NCBI RefSeq assembly: GCF_029360765.1
Contig: NZ_JARKNA010000006.1
Coordinates: 62,001-126,000, forward strand
Reading direction: 5' to 3'
Source of the DNA: Terrimonas pollutisoli
Lineage (GTDB): Bacteria; Bacteroidota; Bacteroidia; Chitinophagales; Chitinophagaceae
DNA length: 64,000 nt
In this document: positions 8,674 to 18,360 of the stretch, in pieces
How the letters are laid out: each line of letters begins with the position of its first letter
How positions within the stretch are numbered: position 1 is the first letter of the stretch
Program-made: the position numbers and the translations under genes
Notes under the pieces: model-generated
Databases searched by the model: none
Told to the model about the DNA's origin: nothing
The model's input: the letters and a program-made list of their open reading frames with translations, nothing else

Positions 8674-11031
8674 ATGCAAGATTATTTAAAAGGATTGAAC
8701 GAGCGGCAGAAAGAAGCCGTATTACATAAAGACGGCCCTATTATGATCATAGCGGGTGCCGGCAGTGGAAAAACAAAAGTATTGACGACCCGTATTGCCC
8801 ACCTCATGGCGCAGCACCGTGTAGATGCTTTCAATATTCTGGCGCTGACCTTTACCAACAAGGCAGCTAAGGAAATGAAAGAAAGGGTCGAAAAAATTCT
8901 TGGCAATAACGAGGCGAGAAATTTATATATCGGCACCTTTCACAGCGTATTTGCCCGGATATTGCGCAGTGAAGCTCATCGGCTGGGTTATCCCAATAGT
9001 TTTACCATCTACGATACAGATGATGCAAAGAGTGTGGTAAAGACGGTAATCAATGAGCTGAACCTCGACGATAAACATTATAAACCTGCTACAGTTTATA
9101 ACCGGATCTCTGCTGCTAAAAATGCATTGGTTGGTCCGGCTGAATATGCTATTGATTATTATTTACAACAGGAAGATATGCGTGGCAATCGTCCTGCCAT
9201 CGCTCAGATCTATGCAGCTTATGTAAAACGCTGTTTTAAAAATGGCGCCATGGATTTTGACGATCTGTTGCTGAAGTTTTATGAGTTGCTAAAAAATTTT
9301 CCTGACAGCCTTAGTAAATACCAACACAAGTTCAAGTACATACTTATTGATGAGTACCAGGATACCAATCCGGCGCAGTATGAAGTAGTGAAATTGTTAG
9401 GCGCTATGCATGAAAATGTTTGCGTGGTGGGTGATGATGCGCAAAGCATTTATAGTTTCCGGGGTGCCACAATCCAGAATATTCTTCAATTTCAAAAAGA
9501 TTATGATGAGGTGAAGGTGGTGAAATTGGAACAGAACTATAGAAGTACGCAAAGTATTTTACATGTCGCCAACGAAGTGATCAGTAATAACAAGAGCCAG
9601 ATTGAAAAGGTCTTATTCACCGAGAATAAAGAAGGTGAAAAGATAAAACTAGTTCGTACCGCAACAGATAATGAAGAGGGAAAGTTTGTAGCCGATACAA
9701 TCCAGGAACAAAAGCTTCGCAATCATTACAACAATAAAGACTTTGCGGTGCTTTACCGTACCAATGCCCAAAGCCGCTCTTTTGAAGAAAGTCTTCGCCG
9801 CATGGGTATTGCGTATACCATTTACGGGGGTCTTAGTTTTTACCAACGTAAGGAAATAAAAGATATGGTGGCTTACCTGCGGTTGCTGGTAAATACAAAG
9901 GATGAAGAAGCACTTAAGAGAATTATCAATTATCCTGCAAGAGGCATTGGCAAAACAACCGTTGATAAGGCGATTTTGCTAGCCAATGAAAATAATATTT
10001 CCATGTGGGAGGTGCTGGACAATGCGGCGAAATTTGGGTTCAGATCAGGCACTTTGGAATCCATAGAAGAGTTTGTGACGATGATAAAAAGTTTTGCCAG
10101 CATGTTGCAGACCAAAAATGCCTATGAAGTGGCATTTCATGTCGGCAAGCAGACCAATATAGTTAAAGAGCTGTTCAATGATAAAAGTACCGAGGGAGTA
10201 CAGCGATACGAACACATACAGGAATTGCTCAACAGTATTAAAGAATGGACAGAAAGCCCCGATAATGAAGAAGGTGAGTTGGTCGATAAAGGTCTCGCCG
10301 CTTATTTGCAACAAATCACTTTATTAACCGATGCAGACAATAAAGACCCGGATGCGGATACGGTGAAACTTATGACCATTCATGCCGCCAAAGGTCTTGA
10401 GTTTAGTTGTGTATTTGCCGCTGGCCTGGAAGAAATGCTTTTTCCCAATGCCATGAGTATAAATACAAGGGAGGAGCTGGAGGAAGAAAGACGATTATTT
10501 TATGTAGTAATTACAAGGGCTAAAAGCCGGCTGTGGATTACTTACGCCAATACACGATATAAGTTTGGCTCATTGGTACAAAATGAGCCTAGCCGTTTCA
10601 TTGATGAATTACCGGAAAAATATCTTGACCGCAGCTTTGCAGGAGGTGGTGTAAAGAACCAGGGCAGCACTCAATGGAGCCGGTCCAGTGGATTTGATCG
10701 CATGAATAATGGTTGGGGTGCTTCGCCTGCACAACAAGCTGAAAAAAGATATGGAGCTCCGCCTGCGAAGCGAAAAGAAGAAACGCCGGTCTACCTGGGA
10801 CCTAAGTCTGCCAATCAAAAAGTGGTGGAGCACAAACCTTCTTTAGATTTTGTAGCCAGTGATACATCCAATTTGCAGGTAGGTCAAAAAGTAGAGCATC
10901 AAAAATTTGGTTTTGGTGAAGTAATGAAAATGGAAGGTGCTGCACATAATCCTATCGCCACGGTTAAGTTTGAACACAATGGTGAGAAAAAAATTATGTT
11001 GAATTATGCGAAGTTGAGGATAGTTGAATAA
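8674..11031 (+). CDS. uvrD: UvrD/PcrA-type superfamily 1 DNA helicase
   Basis: A 785-residue 3'-5' DNA helicase for nucleotide excision and mismatch repair. The frame opens at a TTG (8626), but the ATG at 8674 gives the usual start MQDYLKGLNERQ. Motifs in order: Q-motif LNERQKEAV, Walker A GAGSGKT (28-34), TFTNKAAKEMKER (Ia), IDEYQDTN (II), GDDAQSIYSFRGA (III), LEQNYRS (IV), MTIHAAKGLEF (V) and FYVVITRAKSRL (VI). The C-terminus ends in the small Tudor-like module seen in PcrA/UvrD (VGQKVEHQKFGFGEV, about residues 727-741), which contacts RNA polymerase in studied members. An intrinsic terminator follows at 11071-11108, separating it from the M48/giant-helicase unit. Confidence 0.95.
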   Translation: MQDYLKGLNERQKEAVLHKDGPIMIIAGAGSGKTKVLTTRIAHLMAQHRVDAFNILALTFTNKAAKEMKERVEKILGNNEARNLYIGTFHSVFARILRSEAHRLGYPNSFTIYDTDDAKSVVKTVINELNLDDKHYKPATVYNRISAAKNALVGPAEYAIDYYLQQEDMRGNRPAIAQIYAAYVKRCFKNGAMDFDDLLLKFYELLKNFPDSLSKYQHKFKYILIDEYQDTNPAQYEVVKLLGAMHENVCVVGDDAQSIYSFRGATIQNILQFQKDYDEVKVVKLEQNYRSTQSILHVANEVISNNKSQIEKVLFTENKEGEKIKLVRTATDNEEGKFVADTIQEQKLRNHYNNKDFAVLYRTNAQSRSFEESLRRMGIAYTIYGGLSFYQRKEIKDMVAYLRLLVNTKDEEALKRIINYPARGIGKTTVDKAILLANENNISMWEVLDNAAKFGFRSGTLESIEEFVTMIKSFASMLQTKNAYEVAFHVGKQTNIVKELFNDKSTEGVQRYEHIQELLNSIKEWTESPDNEEGELVDKGLAAYLQQITLLTDADNKDPDADTVKLMTIHAAKGLEFSCVFAAGLEEMLFPNAMSINTREELEEERRLFYVVITRAKSRLWITYANTRYKFGSLVQNEPSRFIDELPEKYLDRSFAGGGVKNQGSTQWSRSSGFDRMNNGWGASPAQQAEKRYGAPPAKRKEETPVYLGPKSANQKVVEHKPSLDFVASDTSNLQVGQKVEHQKFGFGEVMKMEGAAHNPIATVKFEHNGEKKIMLNYAKLRIVE

Positions 11032-11070
11032 AAGATTTAATACAATTTATATTAATTCAGTTTTATAGTA

Positions 11071-11108
11071 ATAATCCCCGGTCACAGGTCACCGGGGATT
11101 ATTTTTTC
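11071..11108 (+). terminator. Intrinsic terminator after uvrD
   Basis: ATAATCCCCGGT (11071-11082) pairs perfectly with ACCGGGGATTAT (11091-11102) around an 8-nt loop, followed by six T residues. It isolates uvrD from the next gene pair. Confidence 0.9.
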
Positions 11109-11116
11109 TCCGCTTA

Positions 11117-11152
11117 TTTGTGATGATATTTTGAAGAAGGATTATTAATTTG
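11117..11152 (+). promoter_or_regulatory. Possible promoter for the M48 peptidase/giant helicase unit
   Basis: TTTG at 11117-11120 and TTAATTTG at 11145-11152, one mismatch from TAnnTTTG, are separated by 24 bp. This lies between the uvrD terminator and the ATG at 11176. Spacing is longer than in the best matches here, so this is tentative. Confidence 0.3.
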
Positions 11153-11175
11153 TCCTTTTAATCAAATCCTTCAGC

Positions 11176-12390
11176 ATGTTGGCAGCCTTGTCTTATCATC
11201 AAAAAGTAAAGGATCATTTTAAACAGCAGCCCAAAACATGGGACTATTTCGCAATAGCCAAAAACAAAGAAGATCAACTGCAGCAGTTTAAAACAGAGCT
11301 GCTAAAAAACACCTATAAATTCGATCCTGTCACGGAACATTTTATTTACGATAAGGTAAATATTGCCAAACATAAACTAGATCTGCAAAACCTGCCCGTA
11401 ACCGTTTACCAGGCGCAATATACTGATGAGCTCAATGCCAGTATTGTTTATCTCAACAATGAAGCCCACATTGTATTCAGCGGACCCATTACCAAATTGC
11501 TGGATGAAGAGGAATTGCTGTCCGTATTGGCGCATGAGCTCACACATATAAAATTGTACTCAATGCTTGACGGCGACCTGGAAGTAGCCGACCGCATTAT
11601 CACGGCTATTGCCAACAACTACAACAGCGAAGCTTCTTACTATGAAACGGCAAGGCTCTTTCGTCTATACACGGAGATATTTTGCGACAGGGGCGCCTAT
11701 ACTGTATTGGGAAAAACAACGCCCGTCATTACCTCGTTGGTGAAAGCTTCTACCGGCCTGGAAAAAGTAAATGCAGATAGCTATGTGAAGCAGGCGGATG
11801 AAATTTTTTCCGCTGATACGAATACCAAAGCAGCCACAATTTCCCATCCCGAAAACTTTATTCGTGCAAAGGCCATCCAACTATGGAATGATAAGAGAGA
11901 GATAGCCGAAGATGAAATTATTAAAATGATCGAAGGTGCCAGTGACCTGGACCAATTGGATATTTTCCGGCAAAAGGAGTTGGCGCAACTGACCCGGAAT
12001 TTTCTCCAGTTATTTTTAAAACCAAAATGGTTTCAAAGCACTATGGTCATCAGCCAGGCGAAACAATATTTTCCTGATTTTGCCTGGGATGAAAAAGCTG
12101 TATTAAATGAAAAATTGATAGAGACTATTGCCGCCGCACATCAGAGTGTAAAAGATTACCTGGGTTATATCCTGCTCGATTTTGTATTGGTTGATGCATC
12201 GCTTGAAGAAATTCCTTCAGGCTGGGCTTTTCAGTTTGCTGAAGACATGCAGTTGAAAGAGAGTTATGATGCTATAATAAAAAAAGAACTGAAATTAAGC
12301 GATAAAAAACTACAGCAGCACAAGCAAAAAATGCTGAATGCTTATTATGAAGTGAAGGAAAGCGAAGGCGAACAGATATATCAAGGCTAA
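11176..12390 (+). CDS. Soluble M48-type zinc metallopeptidase, partner of the giant helicase
   Basis: A 404-residue protein with the HExxH motif LAHELTHIKL (HELTH near residues 121-125). About 45 residues on comes TEIFCDRGAY, which fits the M48 third-ligand Glu motif (E near 168, followed by a conserved D). Unlike HtpX or Ste24, I see no signal peptide or membrane helix, so it should be cytoplasmic. The N-terminal 110 residues are mixed alpha/beta with a strand pair just before the active-site helix; the C-terminal 200 residues are helical. The stop lies 51 bp before the ATG of the 1822-residue helicase, in a unit bounded by the uvrD terminator upstream. Substrate unknown; processing or activating the neighbouring helicase-nuclease is my inference, not shown. 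Confidence 0.8.
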   Translation: MLAALSYHQKVKDHFKQQPKTWDYFAIAKNKEDQLQQFKTELLKNTYKFDPVTEHFIYDKVNIAKHKLDLQNLPVTVYQAQYTDELNASIVYLNNEAHIVFSGPITKLLDEEELLSVLAHELTHIKLYSMLDGDLEVADRIITAIANNYNSEASYYETARLFRLYTEIFCDRGAYTVLGKTTPVITSLVKASTGLEKVNADSYVKQADEIFSADTNTKAATISHPENFIRAKAIQLWNDKREIAEDEIIKMIEGASDLDQLDIFRQKELAQLTRNFLQLFLKPKWFQSTMVISQAKQYFPDFAWDEKAVLNEKLIETIAAAHQSVKDYLGYILLDFVLVDASLEEIPSGWAFQFAEDMQLKESYDAIIKKELKLSDKKLQQHKQKMLNAYYEVKESEGEQIYQG

Positions 12391-12441
12391 AAGAAGAAGG
12401 CTGGAAGAAAATTATAAATTTCAAATTATCTATTTCCGTCT

Positions 12442-15400
12442 ATGGAAACGCAAAGAATAGTTTTTCATCAATTTTTGGAAACAGCATTCGACAATGGCAA
12501 CTATGCCACCGATGATGTGATCGCTTTTGTAATGCCATTGTTTGAAGAAGTGCTGGGTTTTCATGAGGCGGGCCTGGTTGCGCCTTTTGAAAAAGAACAT
12601 ACTCTATTTATTTCCGATAACCGGTTGGATATTGATGAACAATGGGCACATAACCCGGTTACTGCAAAGAATAAGCTAAAAGAGCTTTTCGCTTCTTTTC
12701 AATCAAAACAATTTGACATTGTTGGCAAAACAAAAATGGAGGCAGATGTAGATGAAGGCACTTATAGAGTAGAGAATATGCTGGTGCATTTTAACAGCAA
12801 TGAAACCCTGCAGTATCCCGCTTTTATCAAAGGCTATAATTGTTTCGAAGTAATAGTTGGCCATCATGATGCGCAAACCGATATTTTTTGCCTGGGACTT
12901 GTATTGGGAAGCATGGCCCTTGGCCTCGACCTCAATGATGAGGAAGATTTAAAAATGTTTGTAGAATATCGCCGCAACCCTGTTCAGTATAACCATCGCA
13001 TCCATCCTACTATCAGTTCGTTGATAACCGAAATGACGGAGCTGGATCGGCATAAACGTACCCCGGACTTGTATGATGTAATTCACCGCTTACAGCATTA
13101 CCGTGATTACGATCCTGAAAAGCAAACAGACCTTAGCAATGTGGCGGGATGGGTGAATAAAGAACTGAAAGAAAGAAGCCAGTTCATTTTAAATAAACTT
13201 CGCAATCGCCTCTTCGATACCAGCCGCCGCAACCGGCTTTTGTTTTACAAACCCAATATGCGTTTTGTAAATCTGACCGTTAGCAGTGTACCGATGGTCT
13301 TGCATTATCAAAGCATCCGACCTGATCTGTTATTTACCTGGAACAGTGATGTGTCTTCAAAAGTGGCGGGTATGAAAGAAATAGTGCTGAATAAGTATTT
13401 GCGTTTTGAAGACCACCAGTATCTGCCATCTGCTTTGGATAAAATAAGAGTGGAAAGCCAGCGGGATGTACAGGAGTATGGTTTCAGCCAATTAAAATTA
13501 GTGATCACTTTTTTAAACTGGCACAACCTGAAGGAAGATGCTCAGGAAAGAATTCAAAGCCCATTGTTGCTGATCCCTGTTGAATTGAAAAAAACAAAGC
13601 GGTTAAAGGAAGATCATTACACCATGAAGGTGCTGGATAATGCAGCAGAGGTAAATCCTGTATTGGCTAATCAGTTAAGAGAATTGTATGGAATTAAACT
13701 TCCCGACTTTGTTGACCTGGATGACATGAGCCTGGAACAGTTCTACCAGTTATTGAAGCAGCAAATAGACGAGGCTAACCAGGGCATACAATTGCAATAC
13801 ATTGATAGGCCAAGAATAAAATTGGTGCACAGTGTGGCAAAGCAGACAGTCACCAATTATAAAAAAAGACTGAAGCGTAGCGGTGGCCAGCTGGACAGTT
13901 ATAAAAACATATCCTACAGCTACCAGCCCGAACATTATAAGCCGCTTGGACTTGAGATTTTTAAGCAGCGAATCGAACCACGGGCCACCTTCCTGGAATT
14001 TTTGGTGAGTGAGGATATTAAAATAGCATCACAGCAACTGACCGGTAATAATGTAAAAGAAAGGGAGTTGTTTGAAATGACAGATAGTGAAAGCAATCCT
14101 TACAGTTGGGACTTCGATCTGTGCAGTATTGTGCTGGGTAACTTCAATTATAAAAAGATGAGTCTCGTAAGGGATTACAATCATGTAATTGATAATAAAG
14201 TGCAACATGGGGTATTTGAATCCTTATTCAGTAATCAGCCTAAACAAACAAAAGAATATTCATTTGACCTGAACAAGCCGGATGACTGGCATCATGTAAT
14301 AACCGCTGACCCCACACAAACACAGGCCATCCTGCAAAGCAGAACCGGGGATAGTTATATCATACAGGGCCCGCCGGGCACGGGCAAGAGCCAGACCATT
14401 ACTAACCTGGTCGCCGACTTTGTGGCAAGGGGAAAGAGTATTTTGTTTGTATGTGAAAAAAGGGCGGCATTGGATGTAGTTTATCATCGGTTAAAACAAA
14501 ATGGCTTAGATGAGTTGTGTTGTTATATTCACGACAGCCAGGGCGATAAACGGGAGTTCATCAAAAACCTTAAAGCTACCTATGAGGATTTCAGCAGGAA
14601 TAAAATGGACCTGAAAGGCATCCAGGCCAACCGGACGGCACTGCTGCAAAAAATGAATGAGCAGATTCAGTTGTTACAGCGATTTCATTTGACCAATACA
14701 TCTCAACCGGGTGAAGCGGGCATAGAGATTCGGAAACTTATTGATCGCATAATCGAGCTCAAACCAAATATTGTACAGCTTCAACCCAGGCAGCAGGAGC
14801 TATTGCCGGCTTACAATGATTGGTTGCAGTTTGGTGAAACCATTCAGCAACTAAGCGATGCGTTGGAAGAAACCGGGGCCGATGCTTCCTTTGCGGAACA
14901 TTCGCTGAGTAAATTAAATGACGCAGTTTTTATTGCTGATAACCCGCTGAACTTATTAGATAGTTTAGTACAACATACAAAAAACCTGCTGAATGAAATA
15001 AACACCATTACTAAAGAATGTAATATCGACACACAACATTGTGAACACCTGGAACAGGTGAAGAACCTGGTGCAGGATGCCATACTGCTGCAACCGCTGG
15101 CTGAACATGATAACCTGCAACTGGTAGATACTAATAACCCTGCGGCAAAAGACTTTGATGAAAAGATAAGCCGGTATAAGCAATTAAAACAACAACACGA
15201 ACAGGCGAAACAGATTAATGCCAATTGGAAAACTAAATTCAGCGAACAGGATACAGTGAATGCCATTGCACTGGCGGAAAAAAATGAAAAATCTTTTCTC
15301 GGTTTGCTCAACGGGTCCTGGCGAAGGCTGAAAAAGCAATTGAAAGAAAGTTATGATTTTTCGGCGCATCATGTAAGGCCTTCGTTTAGCAGTATCCTGC

Positions 15401-17910
15401 AACAATTAAAGGCGGAATATGAAACGGCAACAACTACTTTACAAAGTAAGGAGCAGTTGCAACAACAGTACCGATTAGATAATATTGATACAACTTACCT
15501 TGGGATTGAAGTATTACGTGGCAAAAAAGGAGACAAAGAAATTGATTACCTGCTGGCACATCTCGATGCCAACAATATTGTAAAGCGTTTGTATAAGGTC
15601 AATAATACGCTTCACCAGTTAGAGTTGCAGCTACAACAATGTTTACATGATTATGCCGGTAAGCCTGTAAGAATTATACAGGATGACCTGGAGAGCATCG
15701 CCATGAATGCGGATAGTTTGCAAGATTTGTTGCCGGCGCTGAAACAATACGCCGCCTTACCAGTTGCAGTTAAAAAAGCTTTGCGCAATATACCTCTCAC
15801 CCCCTTGCAGGCTGAAGCAACAATGGCCCACAAAACATTGCAACAGTTTTATCAGCAAAACAAAACCTTCGCCGGTACTGATGTGAATGCTATTGAAAAA
15901 GCCGTACACCAGGTACAGCATTGTTATAAACAGTTATTAAAACTTAACGCCGGGCTGATCCGTGCATCTATCCGTCAGCGATTTATTGGCCATGTGGAAA
16001 TTAGTAATACCGCTCTTAGCCAGTTGAATCCTGAACAAAAGCAATTCAAAAAAAATTATAACGAAGGCAGGAAGATACTGGAGAATGAATTTGGTAAAAG
16101 CATGCGCTACAAAAGCATCAGGGAGCTCAGCGCTAAAGAAAGCGGCCTTGTATTAAAAGATATCAAGCCTGTTTGGCTGATGAGCCCACTAAGTGTGAGC
16201 GACAGCCTGCCGCTTGATACCAACTATTTTGATGTAGTGATATTTGATGAAGCCAGCCAGATAACATTGGAAGAAGGCATCCCTTCATTATATCGTTCAC
16301 CGCAAACCATTGTCGTGGGAGATGACAAGCAAATGCCGCCCACTAATTTTTTTACGGCCAAAGCCGAAGACCCGGATGATTTAGAAAGTTTTCAGAATGA
16401 AGAAGAGGACGAACTACTGAGCGCCGATGCTGACAGTTTATTGGTGCAGGGCTCCCGCAAACTGAGCAGTACAATGCTGAGCTGGCATTATCGCAGCCAT
16501 TATGAAACACTGATTAGCTATAGCAATCATGCTTTTTATGAAGCGGGTTTGCTAACCATTCCGGACCGGACCATTCATCATAAAGAAAAAAGAATTATTG
16601 AAATCACAAAACCTGAGGAGGCGGAGGGTTATGCCGATTGCCTCTACGACAGGAGCATCAGTTTTCATTTTCATCCCAACAGTGTGTATGAAAAAAGGAA
16701 TAACAGCAACGAAGCGGCATACATTGCTAACCTTGTACGTGAATTGTTGAAACGAAAAGTAAAAGAAAGTATTGGTATTGTAGCTTTCAGCCAGGAGCAA
16801 CAACATACCATTGAAGATGCATTGACCGCATTAGCGCAAACGGACAAGGAATTTGAACAGCTGTTGGAAGAAGCTTATAACCGGACGGAAGAAGACCAGT
16901 TTGTCGGCCTTATCATCAAGAACCTGGAAAATATACAAGGCGATGAACGGGATATCATCATCATGAGTGTGTGTTATGGTTTTGATGCCCGTAAAAAGAT
17001 GCTGATGAACTTTGGCCCCATTAATAAAAAAGGTGGCGAGAAACGATTGAATGTGATCTTCAGCCGGGCAAAGAAACATATGGCGGTTATCAGCAGTATT
17101 CAGTATCATCATATCACCAACGAGTATAATGAGGGTGCCAATTACTTCCGTCGGTTTTTGCAATATGCCGAAAATGTAAGCGGCGGTAATATGCAAACGG
17201 CCAGAACAATATTGGATAGCCTGGTGGTCAATAAAAAGGAAAACGGAAGCCTGGCAAATACAACGGTTGTGTTGAAAGAAATAAAACAACGATTAGAAAG
17301 ACAAGGTTACGAAGTGACAGAACAGGTCGGCCAGTCTGACTTTAAATGTTCATTGGCTGTAAAGGCAAAGCCAGGCGATGAAGAATATACGTTGAGCATA
17401 TTAATAGATGATGAGAGGCATTATAACAATGCAAACCTTGTAGAACAATACTATCAGCGTCCGGCGATATTGCAATCATTTGGCTGGCGCAGCATGCATG
17501 TATTTGGCAAAGACTGGCTTCAGCAACCGGAGAAAGTGATGGAGCAAATTGAAAAACGCATCAAAGAAGAACCTGTGGCAGAAATTACCACAGAAGAAAT
17601 TACTGAACCGGCTGGAGTTGTTGAAGTTGAACAAGAACTAACTAGACAAACGGAAGAAAGAGCAACCACCCAGGCTTTAAGTATGCCCGGTTTTGAAAAT
17701 GTGGAATTTGAACGATTGGTATTTACAGATGCTACAAGTAATAAGTTTTGGGAAGCAGCCGTACAGGATGATAAACTTATTGTACGCTATGGGAGAGTGG
17801 GAGCCAAAGGCCAGGTGCAGGTAAAAACATTTGCTGATGCCGCTACGACTGCAAAAGAGAAAGAAAAGATGGTGAAGGAAAAATTGGGGAAGGGGTATAG
17901 GATTGTTTGA
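12442..17910 (+). CDS. Giant multidomain protein: pseudokinase C-lobe, DUF4011, SF1 helicase, Vsr-like nuclease, WGR
   Basis: 1822 residues, cytoplasmic. Residues about 30-230 align by eye with a protein-kinase C-lobe: FHEAGLV then FISDNRLDID in place of HRD...DFG, TDIFCLGLVLG like the helix-F SDxxSLGxxL, and MTELDRHKRTP like the kinase DPxxRP. The catalytic Asp is missing and there is no N-lobe, so it is a pseudokinase fragment. Around 250-275, LRNRLFDTSRRNRLLFY is the DUF4011 signature. The SF1 helicase has Walker A GPPGTGKSQT (about 645), DEASQITLEE (about 1266), HYRSH (about 1348), QGDERDIIIMS (about 1498) and VIFSRAKKHM (about 1537). Residues about 1615-1715 match the MTES_1575/Vsr-like PD-(D/E)xK fold (QGYEVTEQVGQSDFK, ILIDDERHY). 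Residues about 1750-1822 are a WGR domain. DUF4011-helicase-Vsr proteins are reported in antiphage defence; the added pseudokinase and WGR modules and M48 partner are unusual. Confidence 0.85.
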   Translation: METQRIVFHQFLETAFDNGNYATDDVIAFVMPLFEEVLGFHEAGLVAPFEKEHTLFISDNRLDIDEQWAHNPVTAKNKLKELFASFQSKQFDIVGKTKMEADVDEGTYRVENMLVHFNSNETLQYPAFIKGYNCFEVIVGHHDAQTDIFCLGLVLGSMALGLDLNDEEDLKMFVEYRRNPVQYNHRIHPTISSLITEMTELDRHKRTPDLYDVIHRLQHYRDYDPEKQTDLSNVAGWVNKELKERSQFILNKLRNRLFDTSRRNRLLFYKPNMRFVNLTVSSVPMVLHYQSIRPDLLFTWNSDVSSKVAGMKEIVLNKYLRFEDHQYLPSALDKIRVESQRDVQEYGFSQLKLVITFLNWHNLKEDAQERIQSPLLLIPVELKKTKRLKEDHYTMKVLDNAAEVNPVLANQLRELYGIKLPDFVDLDDMSLEQFYQLLKQQIDEANQGIQLQYIDRPRIKLVHSVAKQTVTNYKKRLKRSGGQLDSYKNISYSYQPEHYKPLGLEIFKQRIEPRATFLEFLVSEDIKIASQQLTGNNVKERELFEMTDSESNPYSWDFDLCSIVLGNFNYKKMSLVRDYNHVIDNKVQHGVFESLFSNQPKQTKEYSFDLNKPDDWHHVITADPTQTQAILQSRTGDSYIIQGPPGTGKSQTITNLVADFVARGKSILFVCEKRAALDVVYHRLKQNGLDELCCYIHDSQGDKREFIKNLKATYEDFSRNKMDLKGIQANRTALLQKMNEQIQLLQRFHLTNTSQPGEAGIEIRKLIDRIIELKPNIVQLQPRQQELLPAYNDWLQFGETIQQLSDALEETGADASFAEHSLSKLNDAVFIADNPLNLLDSLVQHTKNLLNEINTITKECNIDTQHCEHLEQVKNLVQDAILLQPLAEHDNLQLVDTNNPAAKDFDEKISRYKQLKQQHEQAKQINANWKTKFSEQDTVNAIALAEKNEKSFLGLLNGSWRRLKKQLKESYDFSAHHVRPSFSSILQQLKAEYETATTTLQSKEQLQQQYRLDNIDTTYLGIEVLRGKKGDKEIDYLLAHLDANNIVKRLYKVNNTLHQLELQLQQCLHDYAGKPVRIIQDDLESIAMNADSLQDLLPALKQYAALPVAVKKALRNIPLTPLQAEATMAHKTLQQFYQQNKTFAGTDVNAIEKAVHQVQHCYKQLLKLNAGLIRASIRQRFIGHVEISNTALSQLNPEQKQFKKNYNEGRKILENEFGKSMRYKSIRELSAKESGLVLKDIKPVWLMSPLSVSDSLPLDTNYFDVVIFDEASQITLEEGIPSLYRSPQTIVVGDDKQMPPTNFFTAKAEDPDDLESFQNEEEDELLSADADSLLVQGSRKLSSTMLSWHYRSHYETLISYSNHAFYEAGLLTIPDRTIHHKEKRIIEITKPEEAEGYADCLYDRSISFHFHPNSVYEKRNNSNEAAYIANLVRELLKRKVKESIGIVAFSQEQQHTIEDALTALAQTDKEFEQLLEEAYNRTEEDQFVGLIIKNLENIQGDERDIIIMSVCYGFDARKKMLMNFGPINKKGGEKRLNVIFSRAKKHMAVISSIQYHHITNEYNEGANYFRRFLQYAENVSGGNMQTARTILDSLVVNKKENGSLANTTVVLKEIKQRLERQGYEVTEQVGQSDFKCSLAVKAKPGDEEYTLSILIDDERHYNNANLVEQYYQRPAILQSFGWRSMHVFGKDWLQQPEKVMEQIEKRIKEEPVAEITTEEITEPAGVVEVEQELTRQTEERATTQALSMPGFENVEFERLVFTDATSNKFWEAAVQDDKLIVRYGRVGAKGQVQVKTFADAATTAKEKEKMVKEKLGKGYRIV

Positions 17911-17974
17911 GTGTATCCGTGTAAATCTTTCCAATCTGTGTCCTGAGCTAATCGAAGGATCCGTGTTCTAATTT
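17911..17974. repeat. Intergenic repeat of the CCTGAGC...TCGAAGG type
   Basis: The 64 bp after the giant helicase carry three GTGT-type copies (ATCCGTGT, TCTGTGT, ATCCGTGT) and the quasi-palindrome TCCTGAGCTAATCGAAGGA. Sequences of this form recur in intergenic DNA of many bacteria, from general knowledge. Repetition elsewhere in this genome cannot be shown from this window. Confidence 0.4.
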
Positions 17975-18360
17975 TTAGCCCAGCACTTTCATTACCCCAT
18001 TTCTATATAGCTTACCAATAGGTATCTCTGTTTTATCAATCTCAATTAACTCAGCCGTGAAAGTTTTTATTTTTTGCAGTGACAGGATGAATGAGCGATG
18101 GATACGGATGAAATTTTTTCGGACAACATCGCTTCTAAGGAACTAATGGACTGTTTGGTGATAATGACTCCATTGCTAGTAACTATTTTCACATAGTCCT
18201 TCATGCTTTCTATATAGCTGATATCCTGCAACATCACCTTTACCATTTTTCTATCAGCTCTGTCGAAAGGACTTTTCGTTTTTTGATGATACCAGGCGAT
18301 TACTGATGACTCCAGCGCTTTTTTCAATTTCATTTTTACCGCCCTTTTTTCAGGATTCAT
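17975..18360 (-). pseudogene. Frameshifted LytTR DNA-binding domain remnant
   Basis: Two overlapping frames together spell a LytTR domain with no receiver domain. The first frame runs 18360 to 18067 and contains VKVMLQDISYIESMKDYVKI, reaching SEK before going wrong. The second continues NFIRIHRSFILSLQKIK and IPIGKLYRNGVMKVLG to the stop at 17975-17977, which is the normal LytTR ending. The switch lies in a run of six A residues (plus-strand T6 near 18113-18118) where seven would keep the frame. The first 25 residues (KRAVKMKLKKALESSVIAW) do not look like LytTR and may belong to the neighbouring truncated membrane protein, so the ORF may be a deletion chimera. A sequencing error in the homopolymer is the main alternative. 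Confidence 0.7.

Noticed and set aside
14844..15311. 155-codon minus-strand frame inside the giant helicase gene
   Set aside because: Cys/Ser-rich translation opposite a well-supported helicase sequence; a shadow frame.
16831..17289. 152-codon minus-strand frame inside the giant helicase gene
   Set aside because: Lies opposite conserved helicase motifs; no independent support.
11176..17910. Calling the M48/helicase pair a proven defence system
   Set aside because: Domain content is suggestive only; flanking genes (uvrD before, decayed LytTR after) are not a clear defence island.
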